A DNA stretch of 64,000 bases from Cymodocea nodosa (taxonomy: Eukaryota > Streptophyta > Magnoliopsida > Alismatales > Cymodoceaceae): assembly GCA_036874045.1 (NCBI GenBank), contig CM072343.1, positions 1,508,001 to 1,572,000 of the forward strand, given 5' to 3'. The translations under genes and the position numbers were made by a program. The notes beneath the pieces are model-generated. The model saw only the letters and a list, made by a program, of their open reading frames with translations, was not told the origin of the DNA and made no database searches. Of the stretch, positions 1-12,649 are shown in pieces. Every line of letters begins with the position of its first letter. The stretch's first letter is position 1.

Positions 1-1230
1 TCATGCCTATTCTCCCTATAAAATCACGAATCGAGACTTATAAGTTAATCTTTTCTTTAGTATATTGACATCAACTCAAAACCAAGGCTAGAAGCTTTAC
101 GATCTCCTAAGAGATGAGTTAGTGCTTGGTGAAAATGGTTTCCCTTCTTGCGACGTGATCACTCTTCATAGTAGTTGTCAATCATCATGTTTGGTTTGGA
201 ATCGACTTGACATCCAAAAAGTATTCTCACAGACCTTCGATGGTTGATGATTGGTGGTGGTATTGTGGAGTTTCAAAGAATTACCGACACTACCTACAAT
301 TAGCGTGGTTTTCCACACTTTCCACACAACTCTTTGTTCTTCTCCTATTCTTTTTATATTTCTTTTAGTAGTAACTATTTCTGCTTAAATGATTGGTTAG
401 ATTTCCTTCATTCATATCAACGATGTTGATTTCTTCCTTATTTCACGATTTAAATCCTGCATGATACATGCAATCATGATTTTCCTTTGAATTTTATGTT
501 TCTGCAATTGTTTATAGTGGCATATTAGAAAATAATTGGTCCGTAGAGTTAATATAACTCAATAGACTTACTTCGTTGACTTAACTGTTAACTCAACAGA
601 CTTACCTTATTGAGTAAAGCTTAACTCAATAGACTTAATAATAATATAAAACATGTGCAATAAATAATTTAAAATAACTTTTCGAATACTTATGAATTGT
701 AAGTATCTGATGCTTATATGCATTTCAGATAATTAGTATCTAACTTTTTGAAAGATAACTTAAGTCATGTTTCCAGGTCACAACACGTGTCTCACTAGTT
801 TTTATGGTAAAATGATATTTTAGATACTTGCAAACATAACTACCCGATACTTAAACACATTTTGGATAGTTACCATATAACCTTTCAAAAGACAACTTAA
901 GTCATATATTCATGTTACAACATGTGTATTTCTTAAAACAATAATAAAATATTCTTTAAGCATTTAAAACTAAACTGTTTAGTACATAAAATAAAACTTT
1001 ACAAAACAACAAACATTTCAGATACTTCAGGAATTAAAAAACCTATAACTCATCGACAATTCAAAAATATACTTAATTAACACTAATTTTCTGAAATTAT
1101 ATAGATTCTTTCATTAAAGCAGGTAATCGTGTAATTATAACATAATAGCTTAATTTTCATATGATAAGCTAAATTAATACAATTAAACATTATTTAACTA
1201 TTAATATTATGTACTTTTTTGTTATAAACA
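1..1230 (-). mobile_element. LTR of the A/B Ty3-gypsy family, cut by the window start
   Basis: This stretch aligns by eye with the LTR of element B (about 37090-38359), including the block on clearing up the 'aagctttacgatctcc' region, the hairpin motifs of the CGTTGAGTT type and the terminal segment ending in TATAAACA. It is more diverged than the LTRs of B. The right edge at 1230 is the outer (5') edge of a minus-strand LTR, so any element body would lie to the left, outside the window; a solo LTR is equally possible. The DNA to its right is intron 2 of a duplicated GT77 gene, and the paralogous intron (around 10865) lacks the LTR. No coding sequence is visible. Confidence 0.75.
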
Positions 1231-1839
1231 ATCTCCATAAATACTCCTTTTACATATAGATATTTGAGGAGCTTTTTTGAATTACGAACTCCTTAACTAA
1301 AATAATAATGAATATTTAGGATTTGTAGAAGTTGAAATGGATTTAAGAAGAATGATATTAGATTAAGAAAGAGTATGTGCTATTTACTCTAGATTATTAC
1401 TAATGGTATTTAAGTATGAATTAATTGGAAGTGTATTAATTATGTATTACGCTCATGGAATCCTATGTCACTTAGTTGTGATGGTAGAATTTGTTGAGAA
1501 CTTCACATTTTCAAATGGGAGACACTGTAAGATCTCAAATTTTGTATAGTTTCTTACATTGTTTAAATTAAATAATTAACTATGCTAAATAAAAACCAAG
1601 ACAAAACACTTGCATAAAGATCAACTTAAGTACTTTAGGTACATCCCATTGTTAGTTTTCGATCCAACTAAAGATATCAATTGGACCCAAATGCAGAATA
1701 TATGTTCATTGATTGTACAAATGTATGATGTTTACAGGTTGTTTTGTTTTGCAATGTAATGTATTAATTATCTTGGGAAGTGATTACTATACATCTCATC
1801 TCCTGCCTAAAAGGTTTCTCTTTCTTATGATGATATCAG

Positions 1840-3057
1840 GTGAGACCTTTGAATCATTCGCATGTCTTGCATGGTCTAGGGAAAATGAATACATACCTTT
1901 GTAGTTGCATGATTTTCCTTCGTCCTACAAACAGAACAAAAAATGTAATTCAAACGTGGGCTGAAGAATTAGAAGGTCAAACATGGTTTGCAACAAAAGA
2001 TGCGATGACTGACCAACCGGTCTTGAACTCCGCTTTGAAGAAACGTGCTGACGAAGTAAGCACAAAGTTTTTTGATACTTTTGCTTCTATTTCAATTCAA
2101 GTATTTTCCCTTATAATATAGCGAAAATCTAATTCCATTATCCTTTTGCGGGTACGTAGATATGCTCATTGTTAAGAAATTCACATCCACTCTGCCTGTA
2201 CTTCAAGATGTGGCACTTGTAGTAATTACCATGCATTCAAGTGATATGAAATTCCAAGTGATATTTCTTAGTGTCATAACTTATTCTCGGAAGGATTAGT
2301 AAAATGCATAAATTTATTTTTGAAAAAGAAAGGTTTAGTTGGAATTTCTGAAAGGAAATAAAATGAATTTCTTTAATAAATAACATGTTTACAAATAAAC
2401 TTGTTTTTGAGTACCCTAGATGCACTTAATGGTTAAAAATAGATTTTAGTTCAAATCTATTTTTAATAGATTTTTAGGTAACTTTTTGTTAGTCTCCACT
2501 TCTACTTTCGTCCGTCCACGGCTACGCAGATCTAGCTTTATTCATTATAGTTTGCAAAATTTTATTACTATTTTCAAGTTAATTTCTTCACACAACTCCT
2601 AGTACGATACAAATGCTCCTCATTCATAATCAACTCAAAGTTGCGTACAATCTCCCTGTCATCTTATAAATTTACAAACAATCATGAGATCGTGGACTAT
2701 CGCTTTCTATTATGAAATGACAATTAATCTTAAATAATTGGACAAAAGCATGTATATTTTAGTGATAACACCTGAAATATTTTTCTATTCCTCCGTCTAC
2801 CATAGAATACTCATTCGGCTTTTGCTTTTATCATAATCGTTGCACAGGTGGATTTATATTTGCTTCCTCAAAGTGCTTTTCCACCAGGTGGATTGTATTT
2901 TCGAAATTCGAAATGGGCGGAAGAAACCAAAGCTAAGAATGTTATTATCCATAACAATTACATCATCGGACATGATAACAAGAAAAGGCGGTTCCAACAA
3001 TATGGGCTTTGGTTGGTTGATAAACACTTCAACGAATCACCACTTGGAAAGATATAA
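1840..3057 (+). CDS. Partial GT77 xylosyltransferase-like gene (exons 3-4 of a tandem copy)
   Basis: Two exons (1840-2055 and 2848-3057) correspond to exons 3 and 4 of the complete gene at 8115-12649. Splice sites are intact (CAG before 1840, GTAAGC after 2055, CAG before 2848) and both exons are open to the normal C-terminal stop after the ESPLGKI ending. Exon 3 has the family's CSCMIFLRPTN motif; exon 4 starts VDLYLLPQSAFPPGG. Exons 1 and 2 are not in the window: the intron upstream runs into an LTR at 1230. They may lie beyond the window start, making this a full tandem paralogue, or may be absent. Exon 3 differs from its paralogue at 9 of 72 residues, exon 4 at none. No promoter of its own is visible. 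Confidence 0.8.
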
Positions 3058-3755
3058 GCTTAGTGATAAACTTTTTTTCAATTCCCACTGTCATTTGCCC
3101 TAGTTGTCTACGTGTAATATGTACTGCCATCAATTTGGTTACCATTTGAACACAATTCCTAACAATAATTAGGATGAAATCGATCCTCATCCAAATACAT
3201 AACAAAATGTTGCCACATTAATAGTTTGTTTTTAGCAAAACATTTGAAAAGACATGCATGCATGCAGAAAGTTATGAACTACCTGTAATGAACTGCAATC
3301 ACATTAATTTTTAGGGCATATCAAAGCACTTGGGAGCAGGTCAAGAATAGATGAGTGGTTTCACTTCTAGAATCTTATTTAAACTAAAGGAAAATTTTGT
3401 GTGTGGTTCTGTCCCTAGATTGATTAAGCAATGTGGTTGATTTCAGTAAATGGGAGAGAGGCAAGCAAGGCTTTACTTGCTTAACTCTAGGAAATAAGAA
3501 AAAATATCCAAAGGATCCAAAAGGCATGGGTAAGACGAGTAGAGCATGAAATATATATATGAATGACATGATGATGATGATGAGCTACAAAAGATGTTAA
3601 AATTAGTTGGTTGATGTTAGTTGTCAATTTGTGCTTAGCCATGACATGACCTAAGTGTACACTAAGTGCACCTCAGGAGAAGATCATAAAGCTTAAATTA
3701 TGGTTGGAGTACACCTACAAAGTATAGGCCCTAGGTGTTCATCGAATGGTTGCGA

Positions 3756-5043
3756 TTTTTTTTTTTTTGGCAAGTAGTCAAGCAGCGATTAAGATTAAAA
3801 ATGATCTCAACTAAGAAAAAAACAACTAAGATGCCAGAAGCAATACAAGTAATCTCTAGATCAGGACAAAAAGATTCAAAGATCATAAACAGCTAACAAC
3901 ATGCAGACACCAAAATATAAGCAAAGATTAGGCCTAATAGCAAGAAACCAAATTAATTTTCTCCATCATCTTCAACCAGGTCAGCCCAGCGAGCAACATT
4001 TCTTGAAGGCCTATTGCGCTGAGGCGTCGAATTTCAACCAGATGGCAGAGGGACGTGGTTCCAATTTTGATCAGATATGTGAACTTCCCAAGCGGTGTGG
4101 ATTTCATTAATCTTTTCAACGCCATTTCCAAAAAGGTTATCTAACCAAAAAACAATTAAAGAGATAATAGAGTTGAATATTGAGATAATATTCAAAGTGG
4201 AAGATTTAAAAGTGAGATTATTTCTACAAATCCAAAAGACCCAAAGAGCAACAACATTAATAAAGTAAACCATAAAGAAGAGTTCAATGAAAAAGGAATA
4301 TGAGAAGAGAGAGTGAATAAATCAGAAATAAAGTGATCATTAAAAAGGCATCTAGGAGTTTTGAAAAGAAAGCTCCAAAATTCTGAAGGATAAATACAAT
4401 TAACAAAAAGATGTTTAGAGTCTTCTTCTATACCAATATTGCAACCAACACAACATGGATCACCCAATAATTAAAAAGGCATCTTTTAAGGAGATTTGCT
4501 TTGGTGAGGATTTTACTGTGCAAGACAAGCCACGTAAAAATATTGGTCTTAAGAGAGACTTTGGTGTAACAGACATGTCATTAGCCTTCAACCATTAAAA
4601 TAGAGTAGAATGATTTAGTAGTATGTGAGTTATTATTACTTAGATTCCAAGAGGTATAATCAGGGGTTTTAGAAAGGGAAATATTATTGATGATACTTAT
4701 GAATTGTGGAAAAGAATCAGGGATACTTTGATTCCAAGAGGATTTAAAAAGTTGATTTTTACGAAAAGCTTTTAAAGCGGAGGCCACTGAAAGCTTGGGG
4801 TTTTTTGCCCAAATAAAAAGTTCAGGGTAAATATGACGGAGTTAAAATTGTGATTCCAATTGTTTTTCCAAAATAAAGTGTGTTTGTCATTGCCAACAAT
4901 AGAAGCAGTAAAAGTAGAGAAAGTGGTATAAAGATTTTTAATAATCTTCTAAAAGGGAGAGGAATGAGAGTTAGATTGGTTCATCAAATTACTAATATCT
5001 CGAATGCTCAAGTATTTCGTTTTAATAATATCAAACCAGAAAG
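3756..5043 (-). mobile_element. L1-type LINE 3' fragment (left duplicate)
   Basis: On the minus strand, short ORFs read as the C-terminal part of a plant LINE reverse transcriptase ORF. The zf-RVT-type signature CVGCNIGIEEDSKHLFVNC is visible near 4390-4460, followed by hydrophobic and FW/NNLTF segments typical of this tail. A run of 13 T at 3756-3768 is the poly-A tail of the minus-strand element. It is 5'-truncated and its reading frame is interrupted several times, so it is a dead copy. The same insertion is present in the right duplicate, so the LINE landed before the duplication. Confidence 0.75.
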
Positions 5044-8023
5044 TATTTTTCGAAAGGCAGATTGTGGTTTCTGCGTGTTAGCTCCTGTGGCATCATCATT
5101 ATTTTTTTCTTTTAAAAATTTATTTTAAATCTTTGTAAGCCATCTTGAAATTCTGAAATTATTCATTTATAATTTAGATATATTAATCTAAAATTTATCA
5201 GTGATGAAAATTATATTTAAAATAAATATTAGTAAAAGAAATAATTTATTTATTTCAAATAGTTGACAAATATACAAAATGGAATAAAAATGATTTGGAT
5301 ATGGAGTATTTAAATTGAAATCATGGTGTTTGGATATAAAAGATGTGAATATCCAAATATTCAAAATTCTATGAATAAGAAATAATATAGATGTATATAC
5401 CAATATCTAAAATATTAAAATGCTCCTAAATATAAGCTTAAACTATCTTAAACATAAATTTGGATATGAAACATAAATAAATGTCTAAACATTTAAAATA
5501 TAATATGTTTTTAAATATGAGTCTAAACTATCTAAAATATTAAAATGCTCATAGACATGAGCTTTAACTATATGAAAATATATATTTTGACCCAAAACCG
5601 TATATAAGTATCAAAATTTGTGAAAGACACCAAGATATGATGTGCATGGTGAATTAACTAAAATACCCTTGCATAGGTCTAGCTAACATTTGTTTCCAAA
5701 TAAAAGCTTAAATTGTCTAACAAATACATCTTGACATGAAAGCAAACGTAAGTGTTAAGACACTAAAAAAGGGACCCTAAAGTGTCCTTTACATGGAAAA
5801 TGACTAAAATACGTCTACACGGGCTTTATTGTGTAGTATTCTTAGATATGAGCCTAAATTATCTAAAATATTATAATAGTCCTAGTATTAGCCTAAACTA
5901 TCTAAAATATTATAATGCTCTTAGATATAAGTTTAAATATCTAAAAATATATTTTGACATGAAATACATATATCTACATACACAAATCTCCAAAATACCT
6001 TTCCACATGAAAAATCCCCAAGATACCCTTCCATATGGAAAATCCCTAAAATACCCTTTCACATAGAAAATCTCCAAAATACCCTTCCACATATGTTAAT
6101 ATAAAAAAGAAATAGACAAAAAAATTGAAAACAATGATGAAAAGGAAATGAAGTTTTGAGAAATGGTAAGGGGAAAATTTGGGTGTGCCATTGTGCCACC
6201 CCTTTTGCCATGCCACTACTCCACTAGTCTTTAGATTGTGCATTGCATCTTCCCCCATAATTATGCAACCCATGATCCTTAGTGTGATATCAAGTTAGTG
6301 AAAACACAACACCTCAACACACGATAAGGCATTCAGTTGCACTCACAAGACAAAGAAGGTGGAAGAAGATATTGATTAACAAACATAAAACAATAGAAGT
6401 TTATATGGTTTGGTAACAACCTATGTTCACAGGATGATCTAGTGGTGCTTTTTCTTCAACATTCATGGCAACAATCACCATTGTATTACATTAGTACAAT
6501 GGGTATTTATATCTTGAACCTAGGGTTTAATAACCCTAATCTATGAACCATTACACATAGACTTAGAAGATTATTCAAAGATAGTTAACTTAGTACAAAA
6601 CTCTGTAGCCTTGGTAGGTAATTACTTAACTCACTGTTTAGCTACTTTAACCTGTCATCTAAGTATTACTGTGATAGATGTATTTATACCTACCACCAAG
6701 CATCAATTCTTGTAAGAATTTTGAAGTTAATTATGTTTAGGTGGGAGCAAAATTAAGACGGGTGACTACTTAGGAAGTTCTCGTGTAGTATCTATGAGTA
6801 GTAGTGCTGGCTCTACTCAAGCGTTAACAAACCGTAGGTATGTGTACCACTTATCCAACTTACGTGCTAATGTTATAGACTTTACCTTAGTTAGTAATCT
6901 CAACTGAGTTGGTGTATGAAGTCACTTACGATACCTCGGACTAGTTGAGAATCTTTATAGGACAAAGTATGCGGTACTTAGAGAAGTCTATCATATTAAG
7001 GTATTGTAAAGTCTCTACAAGTTTTCATCTTTTTAGTTATTCTTCATGTATATTAGACTATTTTAATGTCTATTGAAGATCACATGTTGTCAACTTTATA
7101 GATACTTTTAATGTAACTATTTAAATATCCATGAGACTCACCTACTAACTTGCATACGTTACTAAAATAAAAAGAAGGTGAAGATGTAGGAAATATCTCA
7201 TGCGGTGCCTTCTCCGTTCGTCCTCCCTGATTATTTTCCCTTGTAGCTGCCGTATTTTTTGCCGTAAAGTTTGTGAAGATGCAGGTCACGTCACCCACAT
7301 CTCACTCTTCTTCTTTTTTTTGTTTTGACTACCGTTGCTGGGGATGTGTGTGCTGCACGTGGTTGGCTTTGACAACACTTTAGATTCAAGTGCCGATGCT
7401 GCTACCATACATTGAAGTTTTATCTGTATGATATCGTTATGCATCAACTATCTTTCCAGTGGTTGATGAAATTGAAGTTGATATGTGAAATTAGTCTACC
7501 CTGGCTGGATTTTATGTTCCTTTTGTTCTTTCTCTTTCTTGCTTACTTTGCCATTGTTTGAGTGGCTTTTTGTGCTGTTGGCTTTTGACTCTTAAAACTC
7601 AAGATGTTTTTGTTTAACTTTCTTGTATCATTAGTCTCAGTTGTGACTTTACAACTGGTGGTAATTTCATACATTCAACTTTGTCGTGAAAAAAAAGGAA
7701 CTTGATTCACGTTCATTGAACGTGGTACACATGGTCACAAGTGTCGTGTACGTTCGGTAATACTGTAGTAGTCTTCTTTTGGAATACTAATATATAAAAC
7801 ATTATTTTGATGTCCACAGGATGAGTCATTCTTGATCATCGATCAAAATCACAATCCTCGATGAAAATGTATAACACGAACACAGCTACCAACTCTCTCA
7901 CATCGACTCGCACCACAAATCCTTTCTACGAAACCAAGTAATTCGATCTGAATAGGTGATCTCTTATGTACGTCAATAATTCATCCTCTCTCATCTCACG
8001 TCGATCGATCATCTCCCACCCTC
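5044..8023. other. Intergenic region, AT-rich, no gene found
   Basis: I see no coding sequence here. The part from 5130 to 5980 has loosely repeated phrases such as 'taaaatattaaaatgctc' and 'gacatgaaa', probably a decayed repeat. A 28-bp tandem repeat lies at 5986-6097. At about 6390-6540 the wording (TATGGTTTGGTAACAACC, then a poorly preserved LTR-like stretch) recalls Copia-type LTRs, but no ends or TSD could be fixed. From 7000 to 8020 I see nothing specific apart from the approach to the gene 1 promoter. Confidence 0.5.
5986..6097. repeat. 28-bp tandem repeat, four units
   Basis: Four consecutive imperfect units of about 28 bp share the core AAATCYCCAAAATACCCTTCC followed by a CACATGG-like end. 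The small ORFs on both strands across it are products of the repeat and not genes. Confidence 0.8.
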
Positions 8024-8045
8024 TATATATATATACATATATCCA
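8024..8045 (+). promoter_or_regulatory. TATA-like stretch upstream of gene 1
   Basis: An alternating TA run (TATATATATATAC) lies about 75-90 bp before the chosen ATG at 8115, a position that fits a plant core promoter with a short 5' UTR. Low-complexity TA runs occur elsewhere in the window, so this is only suggestive. Confidence 0.35.
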
Positions 8046-8114
8046 GAAACTACAAATCTGCAAATTAACCCACGTATTTCCTTCTCCTGCTCTTCCAATC
8101 GTCGTCCAGTTCCA

Positions 8115-11100
8115 ATGTCGATGTCGCGCACCATCTCCCAGTCTCCCAGACTTGCTCGACCCTCTGATGCAACCTTCCACTGCATCTACAACCGCCGTGG
8201 CTTCCTCCTCCTCCTCCTCCCCCTTCTCCTGCTCCTCCTCCTCCTCCTTCGAGGCATCGAGTTCCCCCGGTACGGCGTCCCCACCATGCTCTTCGTCCAC
8301 AACGACAAGGCGCCCTTGGAGAGGTGGAAACACTACACCTTGAAGGAGGCCGCTGCCTTCGTCGGGGGCAAGGGAACTGTCATCGTCTGCACGGTGAGCC
8401 AGCCATTCTTGCCGTTCCTAAACAACTGGCTGATCAGTGTGAGCAGGCAGGGTAGGGCCGGGGAGGTGCTCGTGGTGGCGGAGGACTACGCTACCTTGTA
8501 CGAGGTGAACGCTAGGTGGCCGGGACATGCCGTATCGATCGAACCTCCCATCGACAAACAGTCCGCGCACAACTATGGATCTAAGGTGCGGGAAAAATCA
8601 TTTGAATACAATATCAAAGGATGAGAGTGAATGTCTCGCACTGTTGTAGGACGTATGGAGTCTTTTATCCAATACTGAATCTTATGTGTGTGTCTTTATA
8701 TATATATATATACAATTTGAACACCTCTTTTTAATTTAATGTATCTTGTTCAACAGGGATTCTTCAATTTTACATCCCGCAGGCCAAGACACTTATTGCA
8801 AATCTTGAAACTGGGATACAACGTGTTGTATAATGACGTCGACATGGTTTGGTCGGCCGATCCATTCCCATATTTCGAGGGTAACCATGATATCTACATT
8901 ACCGATGATGCGGCTAAGGTATGCAAATATTAAAAGAATATTAGAGTTGCTGGAATTAATTTGAACAAAGACTACGTACTTTAATTACGTAATCATGGGT
9001 GTTTTATATATACAAGCCTCTCAACTTTCTTTTTATGAAAGAAAATTAAATGTAGTTTTAAAAAATCTTAAAAGTTTCAACCACAACTGAAATATCATCT
9101 ACAAATTATAATAGCGTGACTATGTGACGAGAGAGCGCAAAACTCATGCAGAATGAAACTAGACTGGAAAATTACTAGACCATGTTGCCGTCCAACATAA
9201 CACACCACTGCATATATAGAGTCTGATGACACCTCTTGGCCATCGAAGAGACACCCAACATAAATAGAAGATACATTGAAATAACTACTATCCATAAAAA
9301 GGAAATTAACTACTAAGGCATGAAAGGTTGCTTTGACGCTTTCGATCTCCACCTTATCTTAAGATCTATTCATTGGGGTCACGCGGAGCCCCATCTTCGA
9401 CTTCTGATCTACCTTCAATGTTGCCGCCGACGTGTACCTCATCATCTACATCAAATTACAACGTAAAAATTAAATAAAAAGTAGTTAAACAAGCACATTT
9501 CAATTCCCAGGTAGAACAAGTCATCGCATCCTCCATGGAAGGCCTTTCACCTATGAATGAACCCCTAGAAATAACTCATTAATACCTAAGTTTGTAGATC
9601 TTCCAATCAAGTTTTTAACCTTTTGTCTAAAACTCGATCCCTTTCCGTGTCACACTTGCGTGCCACACTTGTCTAACTTGAGTACTAATTGTTGAAGAGC
9701 CTTTCTTTGATCGATCTTTTCCAAATTGTGGACTAATCAACCAGTCTTTGTTCCAAATTGGTGCTTCTCTCGCTATCTGTCAACTAATTTGACAAATAGA
9801 AACTTCCTTGGAATTACTCTTGCTATAATCAAGAAATGGAAAATTGAGTGTAATTGATGTCATTAATTTGTAGGAAAACATCATTTCACCAACTAATTAG
9901 CAGGAAGCGTGTCTAGGTCCATACAATCTTCCATCAACCACATCCCAAGAATCATGCTTAATTACCTAATCTTGGTAGAGTAAGTCCAAGTAGTAATCGA
10001 TGTGGTGAAAATTGTATAAGGGAATTAGGTGCAACTAATTTGGGAGCGATAATTTAAGTCTTAAGTCTATCTAACTTGATGTAGGATGTGTGAGTCAAAA
10101 TTTTTGAGCTTATACTACATACTCTTGATAATAGAAATAGGTGACTATTGAATTCAGTTGATTACGTTAACAAGATATCATGCATACAACCTAACATATC
10201 TATAATATAATATGATAGATACCAAATGCACCTCCTGTCAGCCTAACATGCACAATCAAAAGTAAGGTAAGTAAAAAGCATTGTTTTTATCTCCCTTCCT
10301 AGGCATTAGAAAAGGGGGGTTGGTTTCAAAACTAACCGGTAGAAAGCAAGTTGGAGTTGGAAGGTCTCATGAGCCTAAAGGAGGATGAAGGATTTGAGAG
10401 GGGAAGACACTTCCCTCTCCCTATATATATATTTATCCCCTAGACTCATGATCAAAATCGGGGACAATAAATGAAGACATTTCTCTCTTCCAAATTAATA
10501 AGGATAGTCCTTCAATTTGAAGGTGGATTCTCTACTTTCAAACATATAATAGCCTAAATCTCAAGCCAAATGTCAAATTCCTAATCCATATCCTGTGACA
10601 CATGACTCACTATATACATAGATCAATGACTCAATAAATTATAGATTGTGTCTTACCAAGGTATGTGGTTGTGGGCTATTATGGCTTGGCTTTTGGTCTA
10701 ATAAGGCTAAACACTAATGGGGCATTGATTAGGGTACCTTCGGAGTCACCACCAATGCGTACGATAGATTGCCTTTCATCAATAACCCCTAGTTATAGGG
10801 ATCCCCAAAAATACTCCTTTTTACGTATAGATTGCCTTTCATCAATAACCCCTAGTTATGGGTATCCCCATAAATACTCCTTTTTACGTATAGATATTTG
10901 AGGAGCTTTTTTGAGTTCCGAACTCTTAACTAAAATAATAATGAATATTTAAGATTTGTAGAAGTTGAAATGGATTTAAGAAGAATGATAGTAGATTAAG
11001 AAAGAGTATATGTGTTATTTACTCTAGATTATTACTAATGGTATTTAAGTATGAATTAATTGGAAGTGTATTAATTATGTATTATGCTCATGGAATCCTA

Positions 11101-12649
11101 TGTCACTTAGTTGTGATGGTGGAATTTGTTGAGAACTTCACATTTTCAAATGGGAGACATTTTAAAATCTCAAGTTTTGTATAGTTTCTCACATTGTTTA
11201 AATTAAATAATTAACTATGCTAAATAAAGACCAAGACAAAACACTTGCATAAAGATCAACTTAAGTACTTTAGGTACATCTCATTGTTAGTTTTCGATCC
11301 AACTAAAGATAACAATTGGACGCGAATGCAAAATTTATGTTCATTGATTTTACGAATGTAATGTATTAATTATCTTGGGAAGTGATTACTATATATCTCA
11401 ACTACTGCCTAAAAGGTTTCTCTCTCTCGTGATGATATCAGGTGAAGCCTTTGGATCATTCGCATGCCTTGCATGGTCTAGGGAAAATGATGACAAATCT
11501 TTGCAGTTGCATGATTTTCCTTCGTCCTACAAACAGAACAAAAAATGTAATTCAAACGTGGGCCGAAGAATTAGAAGGTCAAACATGGTCTGCAACAAGA
11601 AATGCGATGAATGACCAACCGGTCTTGAACTCCGCTTTGAAGAAACGTGCTGACGAAGTAAGCACAGAGTTTTTTGATACTTTTGCTTCTATTTCAATTC
11701 AAGTATTTTCCTTTATAATATAGCGAAAATCTAATTCCATTATCCTTTTGTGGGTACGTAGATATGCTCATTGTTAAGAAATTCACATCCACTCTGCCTA
11801 TACTTCAAGATGTGGCACTTGTAGTAATTACCATGCATTCAAGTGATATGAAATTCCAAGTGATATTTCTTAGTGTCATAACTTATTCTCGGAAGGATTA
11901 GTAAAATGCATAAATTTATTTTTGAAAAAGAAAGGTTTAGTTGGAATTTCTGAAAGGAAATAAAATGAATTTCTTTAATAAATAACATGTTTACAAATAA
12001 ACTTGTTTTTGAGTACCCTAGATGCACTTAATGGTTAAAAATAGATTTTAGTTCAAATCTATTTTTAATAGATTTTTAGGTAACTTTTTGTTAGTCTCCA
12101 CTCCTACTTTCGTTCGTCTAGATCTAGCTTTATTCATTATAGTTTGCAAAATTTTATTACTATTTTCAAGTTAATTTCTTCACACAACTCCTAGTACGAT
12201 ACAAATGCTCCTCATTCATAATCAACTCAAAGTTGCGTACAATCTCCCTGTCATCTTATAAATTTACAAACAATCATGAGATCGTGGACTATCGCTTTCT
12301 ATTATGAAATGACAATTAATCTTAAATAATTGGACAAAAGCATGTATATTTTAGTGATAACACCTGAAATATTTTTCTATTCCTCCGTCTACCATAGAAT
12401 ACTCATTCGGCTTTTGCTTTTATCATAATCGTTGCACAGGTGGATTTATATTTGCTTCCTCAAAGTGCTTTTCCACCAGGTGGATTGTATTTTCGAAATT
12501 CGAAATGGGCGGAAGAAACCAAAGCTAAGAATGTTATTATCCATAACAATTACATCATCGGACATGATAACAAGAAAAGGCGGTTCCAACAATATGGGCT
12601 TTGGTTGGTTGATAAACACTTCAACGAATCACCACTTGGAAAGATATAA
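8115..12649 (+). CDS. MGP4/RGXT-like: GT77 glycosyltransferase, RGXT/MGP4 type (rhamnogalacturonan-II xylosyltransferase-like)
   Basis: Four exons: 8115-8585, 8757-8918, 11442-11657, 12440-12649; all junctions GT-AG and phase 0, giving about 352 aa, close to the roughly 360 aa of Arabidopsis RGXT proteins. Residues 29-45 are an almost pure leucine signal anchor, so a Golgi type II protein is expected. The catalytic domain shows SQPFLPFLNNWLIS near 100, NFTSRRPRHLLQILKLGYN from about 161, the DxD motif NDVDMVW at 184-186, CSCMIFLRPTN in exon 3 and a C-terminal ESPLGKI. Known RGXT enzymes transfer xylose from UDP-xylose to fucose in pectic rhamnogalacturonan II; the substrate here is inferred from family. 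The ATG at 8115 matches the family N-terminus. Intron 2 (2.5 kb) contains one edge of the 3.8-kb duplication. The gene looks intact. Exon 1 is much richer in GC than the rest. Confidence 0.93.
8919..11441. other. Large intron 2 of gene 1
   Basis: This 2.5-kb intron holds no exon or gene that I can support. A short minus-strand ORF near 9095-9352 has no recognisable features. Around 10764-10889 is a 63-bp tandem duplication, and from 10868 onward the sequence is the right copy of the segmental duplication. Confidence 0.6.
10764..10889. repeat. 63-bp tandem duplication in intron 2
   Basis: Two nearly identical units of 63 bp, each starting ATAGATTGCCTTTCATC and ending TTTTTACGT. The second unit abuts the point where similarity to the left duplicate begins, and the homologous left position is where the LTR inserted. 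Confidence 0.85.

Larger units (their letters stand above)
1231..5043 (+). repeat. Left copy of a 3.8-kb segmental duplication
   Basis: This block is repeated in the same orientation at 10868-14630. It carries exons 3 and 4 of a GT77 gene, the 3' flank and an L1 LINE fragment. By hand comparison the two copies differ by roughly 5% before and in exon 3, under 1% from exon 3 to about 3750, and by almost nothing in the LINE part. The left edge is set by an LTR insertion (1-1230); the right edge lies inside the LINE, where the sequences become unrelated. Confidence 0.92.

Noticed and set aside
2237-2425. Small minus-strand ORF (62 codons) found in both halves of the duplication
   Set aside because: It lies in intron 3 and is kept only because the DNA itself is recently duplicated; no recognisable protein features.
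3901-4131. Overlapping short ORFs on both strands, repeated at 13489-13719
   Set aside because: They lie in the 3' part of the LINE fragment and are duplicated with it.
7926-8333. 135-codon minus-strand ORF opposite exon 1 of gene 1
   Set aside because: It is rich in E and A because it is the reverse of leucine and serine codons of the real exon; no family features.
10665-10901. 78-codon ORF with internal repeat (DCLSSITPSY)
   Set aside because: Created by the 63-bp tandem duplication in intron 2; no gene.
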